Shown here piece by piece: positions 25,299-34,018 of a stretch of 64,000 nt of DNA. The notes under the pieces were generated by a model, which saw only the letters and a program-made list of their open reading frames with translations, did no database searches and was not told the origin of the DNA. Positions within the stretch are counted from its first letter, which is position 1; each line of letters begins with the position of its first letter. Position numbers and translations under genes: made by a program. Source of the DNA: CAVVPY01 sp963750295 (GTDB taxonomy: Bacteria; Actinomycetota; Actinomycetes; Mycobacteriales; Jatrophihabitantaceae); assembly GCA_963750295.1 (NCBI GenBank), contig CAVVPY010000001.1, forward strand, positions 744,001 to 808,000. Direction: 5' to 3'.

Positions 25299-25766
25299 TC
25301 AGCCGATGCCGAGGTCGCGACGCAGCTTGGCGACGTGCCCGGTCGCCTTGACGTTGTACTGCGCCTGCTCGATGGAGCCCTTCTCGTCCACGACGAAGGT
25401 CGAGCGGATCACCCCGGTGACCTTCTTGCCGTACATCGTCTTCTCGCCGTACGCGCCGTACGCACCGAGAACGCTCCGATCGGGATCCGACAGCAACGGG
25501 AAGGTGATGCCGTCCCGCTCGCGGAACTTGACCAGTTTGGCCGGCAGGTCGGGCGAGATGCCGAGCACCTGGTACCCGGCCGCGGCGAGCGAGTCGAGGC
25601 TGTCCCGGAAATCGCAGGCCTGGGTCGTGCACCCGGGCGTCATCGCAGCGGGGTAGAAGTACACGACGACCTTGCGGCCGCGGAAGTCCCGCAGCGCGAC
25701 AGGATTGCCGTCCGCGTCGTCGAGGGTGAAGTCCGGAGCCGGTTCTCCCGGCGCAAGGCGGGTCAT
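25299..25766 (-). CDS. bcp: Thioredoxin-dependent peroxiredoxin, Bcp/PrxQ type
   Basis: 155 residues. The peroxidatic cysteine is in YPAAMTPGCTTQAC, with a resolving cysteine five residues later, the atypical 2-Cys arrangement of Bcp/PrxQ. APDFTLDDADGNPV and RSTFVVDEKG are other AhpC/TSA landmarks. It reduces hydroperoxides in the cytoplasm with thioredoxin. The ATG at 25766 gives the standard N-terminus. It is divergent from the DUF3618 gene and lies upstream of the tRNA on the same strand (33-bp gap). Confidence 0.94.
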   Translation of the reverse strand: MTRLAPGEPAPDFTLDDADGNPVALRDFRGRKVVVYFYPAAMTPGCTTQACDFRDSLDSLAAAGYQVLGISPDLPAKLVKFRERDGITFPLLSDPDRSVLGAYGAYGEKTMYGKKVTGVIRSTFVVDEKGSIEQAQYNVKATGHVAKLRRDLGIG

Positions 25767-25925
25767 GCCGATCACCGTATCGAGCCCGGCAGGCGGCGAA
25801 CGCCCCCGCTCCGCTCCCGCGCTGGGTGCAATAGGCTCCGAGCACACCGAGCACACGGGCCCACCGGGCCGACCTCGCCAGCGCCACCGGCGAACGACCC
25901 GTGGACGAGCGAAGGGAATGCCGAC

Positions 25926-26153
25926 GTGACCGAGCGGGACGCCGACCAGATCCAGCGCGAGATCGAGCAGGCCCGGGTGTCCTTGGCGAGCGCCGTCGAC
26001 CAGATCTCGCACCGGGCGCACCCGAAGCGGGTCAGCGAGAACCTGAAGCAAGTCCTGCGCGAGAAGGCGGAATCGCCCGCGGGCAAGGCGGTCATCGCCG
26101 GGGCGGGCGTCCTCGTGCTGCTGCTGGTCGTTCGCCGGATCCGTATGCACTGA
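25926..26153 (+). CDS. DUF3618 family small membrane protein
   Basis: 75 residues. IQREIEQARVSLASAVDQISHRAHPKRV is the DUF3618 signature helix, followed by a linker and one C-terminal membrane helix (VIAGAGVLVLLLVV) with a basic end. Function is unknown; related genes commonly sit in stress or cell-envelope contexts. The GTG at 25926 is preceded by an AAGGGA-type ribosome site. It is divergent from bcp. The next 123 bp to the phosphate gene hold a ribosome site but no other recognisable element. Confidence 0.85.
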   Translation: MTERDADQIQREIEQARVSLASAVDQISHRAHPKRVSENLKQVLREKAESPAGKAVIAGAGVLVLLLVVRRIRMH

Positions 26154-26276
26154 CGCCGGTTCGCACGGCGTGCGACACCCGGACGCGAGTCGGTGCCCGG
26201 TGGGTGGGACCGGGGCGGTTACCCTTCTGCCGACCACAAACGCCCCTGCCAGCCCGTCCAAGGAGCCCTGAGATCA

Positions 26277-26894
26277 GTGGCCTTCCGATTCACCCCTCGT
26301 GACAACGCGTTCTACGCCATGTTCACCGAGGCCGGGCAGAACATCGCCGACAGCGCCGACGTCCTCGCGGGCCTGCTGGACCCGAACGCGAATCGCGAAG
26401 CGATTGCCAAGCAGTTGCGCGACCGCGAGCACGCCGGGGACTCGGTGACACACCGGATCATGCGGCAGCTCAACACCAGCTTCGTGACTCCGTTCGACCG
26501 GGAGGACATCTACCGGCTCGCGTCCGCGCTCGACGACGTCGTCGATGCGATGGAGGCAGCAGCGGACTTCGTCGTCCTCGCCGATGTCGGCAAGTTGCCG
26601 CAGTTGATGGCCGAGCAGATCACCCTGATCGCAACCTCCTCGCACGAGACGGCCAATGCCATGTCGCGGCTGAGCACGCTCAAGGACCTCGAGCCGTACT
26701 GGATCGAGGTGAACCGCCTGGAGAACGAGGCCGACCGGGTCTACCGCAAGCTGCTGTCGCGACTGTTCAGCGGCGAGTACGACGCCCTCACGATGGTGAA
26801 GCTGCGCGAGGTCGCCGACGGCCTGGAGGATGCCGCGGACGCGCTCGAGCACGTGGCCCACGCCGTCGAGACGATCGCCGTCAAGGAGTCCTGA
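26277..26894 (+). CDS. DUF47 / PhoU-like phosphate transport accessory protein
   Basis: 205 residues, all helical. FYAMFTEAGQNIADSADVLAGLL and the acidic helix repeats RDREHAGDSVTHRIMRQLNTSFVTPFDREDIYRLASALDDVVD are typical of the DUF47 (TIGR00153) family. These proteins resemble PhoU and associate with Pit-type phosphate transporters, probably regulating flux. GTG 26277 has AAGGAG 11 nt upstream. It ends 4 bp before the Pit gene and is clearly co-transcribed with it. Confidence 0.93.
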   Translation: MAFRFTPRDNAFYAMFTEAGQNIADSADVLAGLLDPNANREAIAKQLRDREHAGDSVTHRIMRQLNTSFVTPFDREDIYRLASALDDVVDAMEAAADFVVLADVGKLPQLMAEQITLIATSSHETANAMSRLSTLKDLEPYWIEVNRLENEADRVYRKLLSRLFSGEYDALTMVKLREVADGLEDAADALEHVAHAVETIAVKES

Positions 26895-26898
26895 CCAG

Positions 26899-27897
26899 GT
26901 GGACTCGACCGCCCTGGTCGTCGTGATCGTGTCGATCGCGCTGATCTTCGACTACACGAACGGCTTTCACGATTCGGCCAACGCCATCGCCACCACGATC
27001 TCGACCAGGGCGCTCACACCGCGCGCGGCGCTGATCCTCGCGGCGGTCATGAACGTCGTCGGGGCCTTGATCTCGACCAAGGTCGCGGCCACCGTCGGCT
27101 CGGGCATCATCGACGCGCCGTCCGGCCGGGCGGGTCTGGTCGTCGTGCTGGCTGCCCTGCTCGGCGCCATCGCCTGGAACCTCGGCACCTGGTACTTCGG
27201 GCTGCCGTCCTCGTCCTCGCACGCGCTGATCGGCGGTCTCGTCGGCGCGGCGATCGCGGGGTCGGAGGGCGTGAAGTGGAACGGCGTCCTGGACAAGGTC
27301 GTGATCCCCATGGTGATCTCGCCGCTCATCGGGTTCGCCGCAAGCTACCTCGTCATGCTCAGCATCCTCTGGCTGTTCCGCCGGGTGAACGCCACTCGCG
27401 CGAACCGCGGCTTCCGGTGGGGCCAGATCCTCTCGGCAGCGACGATGGCCTTCGGTCACGGCACCCAGGACGCGCAGAAGACCATGGGCGTGATCGCGTT
27501 GACGCTGGTCGTGTCGGGACATCTCGCCTCCGACGGCGGCATCCCGCTGTGGGTCATCCTGGCGTCGGCAGCGGCGATCTCGGCCGGCACCTATTCCGGG
27601 GGCTGGCGGATCATGCGGACGCTGGGCCGACGGATCTTCTCGCTCACGCCTGCCAGCGGGTTCGCCGCGCAGTCGGTCGCCAGCGCGGTAATGCTCACGA
27701 CCGCGCAGTACGGCCTGCCCGTGTCGACGACGCACGTGATCACGTCGTCGGTGATGGGCGTCGGGGCGACCCGGCGGTTGTCCGCGGTTCGCTGGGGTGT
27801 GGCCGGGAACATCATCACCGCGTGGGTGCTGACCATCCCGGCTGCCGGCTGCGTGGCTGCGGCGATGTGGGGTCTGCTGCACGTCACGATCGCCTGA
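26899..27897 (+). CDS. PiT family inorganic phosphate transporter
   Basis: 332 residues, about 10 membrane helices. Both PiT signature repeats are present: DYTNGFHDSANAIATTI near the N-terminus and FGHGTQDAQKTMGV near the middle. It should import phosphate, as metal-phosphate, with protons at low affinity. The AAGGAG used for its GTG lies in the last codons of the DUF47 gene, so the pair is translationally linked. It converges on pxpC with only 3 bp between the stops. Confidence 0.95.
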   Translation: MDSTALVVVIVSIALIFDYTNGFHDSANAIATTISTRALTPRAALILAAVMNVVGALISTKVAATVGSGIIDAPSGRAGLVVVLAALLGAIAWNLGTWYFGLPSSSSHALIGGLVGAAIAGSEGVKWNGVLDKVVIPMVISPLIGFAASYLVMLSILWLFRRVNATRANRGFRWGQILSAATMAFGHGTQDAQKTMGVIALTLVVSGHLASDGGIPLWVILASAAAISAGTYSGGWRIMRTLGRRIFSLTPASGFAAQSVASAVMLTTAQYGLPVSTTHVITSSVMGVGATRRLSAVRWGVAGNIITAWVLTIPAAGCVAAAMWGLLHVTIA

Positions 27898-27900
27898 GCC

Positions 27901-28725
27901 TCACCGGCCGAAGCGCACGACGTCGCCGGGACGAAGCTGCGCGGCCCGGTCGAGGTCGGCGTCACGAAGCACGGCGATGACCGGGTAGCCACCCGTTACC
28001 GGACCGTCGGGCCCGAACAGGATCGGCCGGCCGTCGGGGGGCACCTGCAGGGCGCCCGGCAGCAGGGGCTCGCTCGGGAGTTCGCCGGTGCGTAGCCGCT
28101 CGAGCGACGGACCGTCCAGGCGCAGGCCGATGCGATCGGACTCGGCGCGGACCGTCCAGGGCACGGCGGTGAGCGTTTCGAGCGCAGCGCTGGTGAACCA
28201 GTCCGCGCGCGGCCCCGGGACGATCTGCAGCGGACCGGCCACGATGTCCTGGGCCGCCACGACACCGACGACCGGCCCGGCCGTCGCGCGGCCGACCGCA
28301 AGCCGATCTCCGGCGCGGAGTGGACGGGGGCCGAGGCCACTGAGCGTGTCGGTGCTGCGCGAGCCGAGCACCGGCTCGACGGCGAATCCGCCGCGAACGG
28401 CGAGATAGCTGCGCAACCCGATGGGCGGCGGCCTGAGCGCGATCCGGCCGCCCGCGACCAGGGTCACCGCAGCACCCCAGTCGAGCGTCCCCGGGCACGC
28501 GGCGCCGGTGAGCGCGACCGTCGCGGCGTCGTGGACGCGCAGGACGAGACCGCCCAACGTCACCTCGAGCACGGCGGCGTCGGCCGCATTGCCGACGAGC
28601 CGGTTCGCGAGCGCGGCGGCGGCACGGTCGAACGCGCCCGCCGGGGGTACGCCGAGCGCCGCGTGACCGCGCCGGCCGGTGTCCTGCACGGTGGCTGACG
28701 GCCCGGGCGCGAGAACTTCGATCAC
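27901..28725 (-). CDS. pxpC: 5-oxoprolinase subunit C (biotin-dependent carboxyltransferase-like, KipA)
   Basis: 274 residues. IEVLAPGPSATVQDTGRRGHAALGVPPAGAFD is the standard opening of the KipA/AHS2 family, and YLAVRGGF and FGPDGPVTGGYPVIAVL are conserved internal blocks. With PxpA and PxpB it forms the bacterial ATP-dependent 5-oxoproline-cleaving complex, which makes glutamate. The GTG at 28725 overlaps the pxpB stop (GTGA). Last gene of the pxpA-B-C operon. Confidence 0.93.
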   Translation of the reverse strand: MIEVLAPGPSATVQDTGRRGHAALGVPPAGAFDRAAAALANRLVGNAADAAVLEVTLGGLVLRVHDAATVALTGAACPGTLDWGAAVTLVAGGRIALRPPPIGLRSYLAVRGGFAVEPVLGSRSTDTLSGLGPRPLRAGDRLAVGRATAGPVVGVVAAQDIVAGPLQIVPGPRADWFTSAALETLTAVPWTVRAESDRIGLRLDGPSLERLRTGELPSEPLLPGALQVPPDGRPILFGPDGPVTGGYPVIAVLRDADLDRAAQLRPGDVVRFGR

Positions 28726-29330
28726 GCCGGGACGAACCGCACGTGCGTGCCGGGAACGAGCAGTGCGGGCGGAGTGCGGGCCGGGTCCCACAGTGTCGCG
28801 CCGGTGACGCCGATCAGCCGCCAGCCGCCGGGGGAGGCGTTCGGGTAGACGCCGGTGAACTCGTCGGCGATCGCGACCGCTCCGGCGGGGACCTTGGTGC
28901 GCGGCTCGGCACGGCGCGGCACGTGCAGCCGCCTGTCGAGCCCGTCCAGGTAGGCGAATCCCGGCGCGAATCCGCAGAACCGCACCGTGTATCCGGCCGC
29001 CGAGTGCAGCTCGACGACCTCCGCGCTCGACAGTCCGGTCAGCTCGGCCACGGCGTCCAGGTCGGGCCCGTCGTAGCGAACCGGCAGCTCGACCGGCTCG
29101 GTGTCTGCGCCGGCCGGCTCGGCCGCGTCCATCGTGCGCAACGCGGCCGACACCTGCGCGCGGGTGCGCCCGTGGATCACCACCAGGACGGTGCTGGCGC
29201 CGGCGATCGCCTCGGCCACCCCGTCGAGTGCGGCCGCCGCGGCGCGGACTCCGGGTACGTCCGACGGATCGGCCAGCTCGCACAGCACGTGCTGCTCGCC
29301 GTAGGGCAGCAGCTGCATCCGCACGCTCAT
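28722..29330 (-). CDS. pxpB: 5-oxoprolinase subunit B (KipI / AHS1)
   Basis: 202 residues. VRFCGFAPGFAYLDGLDRRLHVPRRAEPRTKVPAGAVAIADEF is the AHS1/KipI core, and GVYPNASPGGWRLIGVTGATLWDPA follows it as in the family. It partners PxpC and PxpA in 5-oxoproline hydrolysis; the KipI name comes from the Bacillus kinase inhibitor homologue. Its ATG overlaps the pxpA stop by ATGA and its stop overlaps pxpC, so the three subunits are tightly coupled. Confidence 0.94.
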   Translation of the reverse strand: MSVRMQLLPYGEQHVLCELADPSDVPGVRAAAAALDGVAEAIAGASTVLVVIHGRTRAQVSAALRTMDAAEPAGADTEPVELPVRYDGPDLDAVAELTGLSSAEVVELHSAAGYTVRFCGFAPGFAYLDGLDRRLHVPRRAEPRTKVPAGAVAIADEFTGVYPNASPGGWRLIGVTGATLWDPARTPPALLVPGTHVRFVPA

Positions 29331-30124
29331 CCGAAGGCAGTCACGGCAAGGCCGGCATCGGTGAGCGCCGACCGGACCGCACGCGCCAGCTCGACGGCGC
29401 CGGGGGTATCACCGTGCAGACACAGCGACGCCGCCGAGACGCTGAGCCGCGTGCCGTCGGTCGCTGTGACCGACGAGTCGCGTGCGATCGCCAGCGCCTG
29501 CGCCACGACCTCGTCGCGGTCATGGCGAACGGCACCCGGCTCGGTGCGCGCGGCCAGCCGCCCGGCCGGGGTGTAGGCACGGTCGGCGAACGCCTCGGTC
29601 ACGAAGTCGAGGCCGGCGGCCGCGGCGGCCTGAGCCAGGGCCGAGTCCGGCAGGCCGAGCACTCGCAGCGCGCCGTCGAAGTCCGCCACCGCGGTGGCGA
29701 TCGCGCGGGCTTGGACCGGGTCGTCGGCCGCGGTGTTGTACAGCGCGCCGTGCGGTTTGACGTAGCGCACAGCGCTGCCCGCCGCGCGCGCGAAACCGGC
29801 CAGCGCAGCGAGCTGGTACAGCACGTCGGCGTGCAGGTCGTCCTCGGCGATGTCGATACGGCGGCGACCGAACCCGGCCAGGTCGCGGTAACCGACCTGC
29901 GCGCCGATCTGCACCCCACGCGCGGCGGCGGCGCGGCACACCCGCTTCATCGTGACCGGGTCCCCGGCGTGGAAGCCGCAGGCGACGTTCGCACTGGTCA
30001 CGACGTCCAGCAGCGCGTCGTCGTCGCCGAGTCGCCACGCCCCGAAGCCCTCGCCGAGGTCGGCGTTGAGATCGATCCGCACCGTCCCACCGCTACCGCC
30101 GGTGTCGTCGCTGCCTGGTGCCAC
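29327..30124 (-). CDS. pxpA: 5-oxoprolinase subunit A (LamB/YcsF family)
   Basis: 265 residues. RIDLNADLGEGFGAWRLGDDDALLDVVTSANVACGFHAGDP is the unmistakable LamB/YcsF N-terminus; VKPHGALYN and the late LCLHGDTPGAV complete it. It works with PxpB and PxpC to open 5-oxoproline with ATP. The start may be GTG 30124 as given, or the GTG at 30082, which would begin MRIDLNADLGEG like most homologues; the 14 extra residues (Gly/Ser/Asp-rich) are not conserved in type. First gene of the operon. Confidence 0.93.
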   Translation of the reverse strand: MAPGSDDTGGSGGTVRIDLNADLGEGFGAWRLGDDDALLDVVTSANVACGFHAGDPVTMKRVCRAAAARGVQIGAQVGYRDLAGFGRRRIDIAEDDLHADVLYQLAALAGFARAAGSAVRYVKPHGALYNTAADDPVQARAIATAVADFDGALRVLGLPDSALAQAAAAAGLDFVTEAFADRAYTPAGRLAARTEPGAVRHDRDEVVAQALAIARDSSVTATDGTRLSVSAASLCLHGDTPGAVELARAVRSALTDAGLAVTAFG

Positions 30125-30231
30125 GCCCGCGACGGTAACCGAACCGGGACGCAGCGGGGGCGGCCGGCGGGCGACTACGTGCGCAAGGTCCTGTTTTCCC
30201 GACGACCGGCCGTCCTGACAGACTCGGCCGC

Positions 30232-31398
30232 ATGGGCGTTCCCTTCTCCGTGTACAGCAGCGAGATCTACCTGAACGGCATGAGCGGAAATCGACCGGCG
30301 TTCACGACCGACACCACCGGTCTCGAGGACGCGGCGCGAGAGGTGCTGCCGGACGAGGCCTACTGGTACGTCGCGGGGGCGGCGGGCAGTGGTGCCACCT
30401 ACCGTGCGAACCGGGCCGCGTTCGACGACTGGCGCATCGTTCCGCACATGCTCACCGGCTCGACCGAGCGCGATCTGTCGACGACGGTGCTCGGCACCGA
30501 CCTCGCCGCGCCCGTGCTCACCGCCCCGATCGGCGTGCAGGAGATCATCCATGCCGACGCCGAGTACGCGGCCGCCCGCGTGACGAGCGAGCTCGGCCTC
30601 GGCATGGTGCTGTCGACCGTCTCGTCGTTCGCGATGGAGGACGTCGCGAAGGAGAACGGCGACGGCACGCGGTGGTTCCAGCTGTACTGGCCCAACGACA
30701 AGGACGTCTGCGCGAGCTTCCTCGAGCGCGCCGCGTCGTCGGGATTCGGTGCGCTCGTCGTCACCCTCGACACCTGGCTGCTCGGCTGGCGTCCGCACGA
30801 TCTCGACAACGCTTACCTGCCGTTCCTGTCCGGCAAGGGCTTGGCAACCTACTTCACCGACCCGGCGTTCCTGGCCGGCCTCGACAAACCACCGGCCGAG
30901 GACCTGCTCGCGGCGATCGGGCGCTGGCTGCCGATGTTCACGGGCTCGGACCACACCTGGGCCGATCTGGCGTTCCTGCGCGAGCACTGGGACGGCCCGA
31001 TCGTGCTGAAGGGCGTGCAGACCGCCGACGACGCGCGGCGGGCGGTCGACGCCGGCATGCAGGGCGTCATCGTGTCCAATCACGGCGGCCGGCAGGTCGA
31101 CGGTGCCATCGCGTCCCTCGCCGCACTGCCCGCGGTGGCGGACGCCGTCGGCTCGCAACTCGACGTGCTGTTCGACTCGGGGATCCGCACCGGCGCCGAC
31201 ATCCTGAAGGCGGTCGCGCTCGGCGCGAAGGCGGTGCTCGTCGGTCGGCCATGGGTGTACGGCCTCGGGCTCGGCGGCACGGACGGCGTTCGCCACGTAG
31301 TGCGCAGCCTGCTCGCCGACCTCGAACTGACGCTCGCGCTTTCGGGTCACCGTCGGCTCGCGGACGTCACGCGCGACTGCGTGCGCGCAGCGAGGTAG
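30232..31398 (+). CDS. FMN-dependent alpha-hydroxy-acid oxidase, lactate 2-monooxygenase-like
   Basis: 388 residues. VLTAPIGVQEIIHADAE, VIVSNHGGRQVDGA (catalytic His in SNHGGRQ) and FDSGIRTGADILKAVALGAKAVLVGRPW are the FMN-binding barrel motifs. The opening VYSSEIYLNGMSG and the long loop rich in Trp and Asp (WLLGWRPHDLDNAYLPFLSGKG) match lactate 2-monooxygenase more than LldD dehydrogenase. It should oxidise L-lactate or a similar 2-hydroxyacid. It is divergent from pxpA with a 107-bp spacer in which I see no distinct operator. Confidence 0.9.
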   Translation: MGVPFSVYSSEIYLNGMSGNRPAFTTDTTGLEDAAREVLPDEAYWYVAGAAGSGATYRANRAAFDDWRIVPHMLTGSTERDLSTTVLGTDLAAPVLTAPIGVQEIIHADAEYAAARVTSELGLGMVLSTVSSFAMEDVAKENGDGTRWFQLYWPNDKDVCASFLERAASSGFGALVVTLDTWLLGWRPHDLDNAYLPFLSGKGLATYFTDPAFLAGLDKPPAEDLLAAIGRWLPMFTGSDHTWADLAFLREHWDGPIVLKGVQTADDARRAVDAGMQGVIVSNHGGRQVDGAIASLAALPAVADAVGSQLDVLFDSGIRTGADILKAVALGAKAVLVGRPWVYGLGLGGTDGVRHVVRSLLADLELTLALSGHRRLADVTRDCVRAAR

Positions 31399-31452
31399 CT
31401 GGCCGACGCCGCGCACGCGGATTACCCTGAACCGGTCACGTGGAGGAACCGC

Positions 31453-31758
31453 ATGGTGGATCGACGAGTTCCGGCGCCGGCCGGCGCGCCGAATCCCACA
31501 CCGCCGCCGAAGTTCGGCGAGGACGCGCTCAGTTACGTCCTCGGCAGCAGTTCCGTCGCGGACGAACCCGACGACCGGGCCAAGATCGCCGGCGTGCTCG
31601 CCGCCGCACCGGACCAGCCCATCCACCTGTTCGAACTGTCCAAGCGCGCTGACGTCGATTTCGTACACCTGTCGCGAGTCCTGCAAGAGATGGAGGACTC
31701 CGGGGCGGTGGCCGTCGAAGGCGAGCCGGGAAGCGAGACCGTCCGCGCCGTGAGCTGA
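31453..31758 (+). CDS. Small winged-helix-like protein of unknown function
   Basis: 101 residues. A Pro-rich, disordered N-terminus (about 35 residues) leads to a compact winged-helix-like domain: KIAGVLAAAPDQPIHLFELSKRADVDFVHLSRVLQEMEDSGAVAV, then a wing ending GEPGSETVRAVS. No family name is recognised. GGAGGAA lies 5 nt before the ATG. The gene is 37 bp upstream of a membrane protein whose C-terminus ends in a related module (GEPGAETVEMVH), which suggests a common origin and perhaps a joint role. No ligand or cofactor residues are evident. Confidence 0.75.
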   Translation: MVDRRVPAPAGAPNPTPPPKFGEDALSYVLGSSSVADEPDDRAKIAGVLAAAPDQPIHLFELSKRADVDFVHLSRVLQEMEDSGAVAVEGEPGSETVRAVS

Positions 31759-31795
31759 CGACGCGCAGGTCCGCCCGCGGGGGAGGGACGGGGCG

Positions 31796-32800
31796 ATGAC
31801 GACGTTTTTGACCGGGTTCAGTCCGGAGGCTTCTCAACGCCGCCGCCGCGCGATCATCCTCGTCGCGGTGGCCGTCATCGGCACGGTGGTGATCCTGGTC
31901 GGTCTGTTCGACGGTCATGCCGGCCATCGCCGGGCGGTCGCGGCAGGCATCCTGGGCGCCCTGGTGGCGATCGCCGAACTGGTCTCGCGCTACCGCGACG
32001 AACCAGGCCCCGCGCTGCTGTCCATTCCGGCGATCGTCTATCTGGCGGTCAATGTCGGGGCGTCGCTGGCAGCGCTGTACCTCATCAAGACCTTCGACTG
32101 GGATTTCGGGGCATCCGGGTCGAGCAAACCGATCGTGCAGGTACTCACGGCCGGGTTCGGATCGGCGGCGGTGTTCCGCAGTTCGCTGTTCAACATCACG
32201 GCCGGCGACCAGACGATCGGGATCGGTCCGAGCACCGTGCTGAACGTCATCCTGAACGCGGCCGACCGCGCAGTGGACCGTGAGCGGGCTGCCATCAGGT
32301 CAGCTCGTGCGGGAACGATCATGAAGGGCGTCGGGTTCACGGAGTCGGCTGACGCCCTGCTCGCGTACGTGTCGGCCACCATGCAGAACCTCACCGACGC
32401 CGAGGCGAAACTGGTGCGGGACCGGATCGACTCGCTCAGGGCGGACCGGAACAAGGACCTGCCCGACGAGCTCAAGTCCTACATCCTCGGCCTCGCGCTC
32501 ATGCGGCTGACCGGTTACAAGCTGCTGCGGGAGTCGGTGCGGCAGATCAAGGCAACACTGCCAGCGGCCGAGGCCACCGGGTCGCCGGCCCAGACGGGCG
32601 CCGGTGCCGGCACGGACGATCGGGCCGCCGTCCTGCGCGCCCTGCGCGACGGGGGCGGATCGATGTCGATCACCGATCTGCAGCGCCGGACCGGCCTGCA
32701 CTACAAGCGAGCGTCGCGGGCGATCGACGATCTGGAGAGCCAGGGCGTCGTGCGGCGCGGCGGCGAGCCGGGGGCCGAGACCGTCGAGATGGTGCACTGA
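31796..32800 (+). CDS. Membrane protein with C-terminal winged-helix module, unknown function
   Basis: 334 residues. Three membrane helices (about 19-38, 46-63 and 74-96) are followed by a soluble helical region (about 100-255) with SSLFNITAGDQTIGIGPSTVLNVIL, a flexible Ala/Gly linker and a winged-helix-like tail (about 275-334) ending GEPGAETVEMVH. The tail has the order helix-helix-recognition helix (SITDLQRRTGLHYKRASRAIDDLESQGVV) of MarR-type HTHs. A membrane-anchored sensor or regulator is possible. GGGAGGGA precedes the ATG. I do not recognise the family. It sits between a small protein with the same tail and dxr. Confidence 0.78.
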   Translation: MTTFLTGFSPEASQRRRRAIILVAVAVIGTVVILVGLFDGHAGHRRAVAAGILGALVAIAELVSRYRDEPGPALLSIPAIVYLAVNVGASLAALYLIKTFDWDFGASGSSKPIVQVLTAGFGSAAVFRSSLFNITAGDQTIGIGPSTVLNVILNAADRAVDRERAAIRSARAGTIMKGVGFTESADALLAYVSATMQNLTDAEAKLVRDRIDSLRADRNKDLPDELKSYILGLALMRLTGYKLLRESVRQIKATLPAAEATGSPAQTGAGAGTDDRAAVLRALRDGGGSMSITDLQRRTGLHYKRASRAIDDLESQGVVRRGGEPGAETVEMVH

Positions 32801-32835
32801 CGACGGCCCCGTCAATTCGCTGACAGACTGGATCG

Positions 32836-33996
32836 GTGAGCGCGCGCAGGCGGGTGGTCGTCCTCGGGTCGACCGGCTCGATCGGCACCCAGGCGCTCGA
32901 TGTCGTCCGCGCCGCTCCGGACCGGTTCGAGATCGTCGCGCTGGCTGCCGGCGGTTCGGACGTGGCGCTGCTTGCGGAGCAGGTCGCCGAGTTCCACGTG
33001 CCCGTCGTCGGGGTCAGCCGCGAGGACGCCGCCGCCGAACTCGAGACCCGGGTCGGGGCCCGGGTGGTCGCCGGACCGGACGCAGCGGCCCGGTTGGCTG
33101 CGGTCGACGCCGACGTCGTGCTGAACGCGGTCGCGGGTGCGCAGGGCCTGCGGGCGACTCTCGCGGCCCTGGACGCGGGGCGCAGCATCGCCCTGGCGAA
33201 CAAGGAGTCACTCGTCGCGGGTGGTTCGCTCGTGACCGGTCGTGCGCGCCCGGGCCAGCTCCGCCCGGTCGACTCAGAACACTCCGCGCTGGCGCAATGC
33301 CTGCGCGGGGGCCGGGCCGACGAGGTCCGCCGGCTCGTGGTCACCGCGAGCGGTGGGCCGTTCCGCGGTCGCTCGCGCGCCGACCTTACCGACGTCACCC
33401 CGCAGGAGGCGCTCGCCCACCCGACCTGGGACATGGGCCGGCTGATCACCACCAACTCGGCGACGCTGGTGAACAAGGGTCTCGAGGTCATCGAGGCCCA
33501 CCTGTTGTTCGGCGTTCCCTACGACCGGATCGAGGTCGTCGTCCATCCGGAGTCACTCGTCCACTCGATGGTGGAGTTCACCGACGGGTCGACCATCGCC
33601 CAGGTCTCCCCGCCCGACATGCGCCTGACGATCTCCCTCGCGCTGGGCTGGCCCGACCGGGTCCCGGACGCGGCACCGCCGATGGACTGGGGCACGGCCC
33701 AGGCGTGGCGCTTCGAGCCGCTCGACGAGACGGCGTTCCCGGCCGTGTCGCTGGCCCGCAGGGCGGGCGCGGCGGGCGGTTGCGCCCCCGCGGTCTACAA
33801 CGCGGCGAACGAGGTGTTGGTCGACGCGTTCCACGCGGGCGCGATCGGCTTCCTCCAGATCGTGGACACGGTTGCCGATGTACTGGATGAGTGGTGTCGC
33901 ACGCGGCACGACCTCGCCGGGAACCCGCGTACCGTCGAGGACGTCGAGAACGCTGACGGCTGGGCGCGCGCGCGGGCGCGCGCACTGGCCACCTGA
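32836..33996 (+). CDS. dxr: 1-deoxy-D-xylulose 5-phosphate reductoisomerase
   Basis: 386 residues. NADPH site GSTGSIGTQALDVV at the N-terminus, LANKESLVAGG, the metal and substrate residues in PVDSEHSALAQCL, the flexible loop TASGGPFRGRS, and NKGLEVIEAHLLFGVPYDRIEVVVHPESLVHSMVEF are all present. It makes MEP, the committed step of the non-mevalonate isoprenoid pathway. The GTG at 32836 begins just before the Rossmann strand. It is followed by rip1 and by ispG, another MEP-pathway gene, as in mycobacteria. Confidence 0.97.
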   Translation: MSARRRVVVLGSTGSIGTQALDVVRAAPDRFEIVALAAGGSDVALLAEQVAEFHVPVVGVSREDAAAELETRVGARVVAGPDAAARLAAVDADVVLNAVAGAQGLRATLAALDAGRSIALANKESLVAGGSLVTGRARPGQLRPVDSEHSALAQCLRGGRADEVRRLVVTASGGPFRGRSRADLTDVTPQEALAHPTWDMGRLITTNSATLVNKGLEVIEAHLLFGVPYDRIEVVVHPESLVHSMVEFTDGSTIAQVSPPDMRLTISLALGWPDRVPDAAPPMDWGTAQAWRFEPLDETAFPAVSLARRAGAAGGCAPAVYNAANEVLVDAFHAGAIGFLQIVDTVADVLDEWCRTRHDLAGNPRTVEDVENADGWARARARALAT

Positions 33997-34018
33997 CTGG
34001 ACCGGAAGGGACTGGCGG

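Noticed and set aside
24341..25300. Possible integrated island at the tRNA
   Set aside because: Only a methyltransferase is next to it; no integrase, att repeat, base-composition shift or other cargo is visible.
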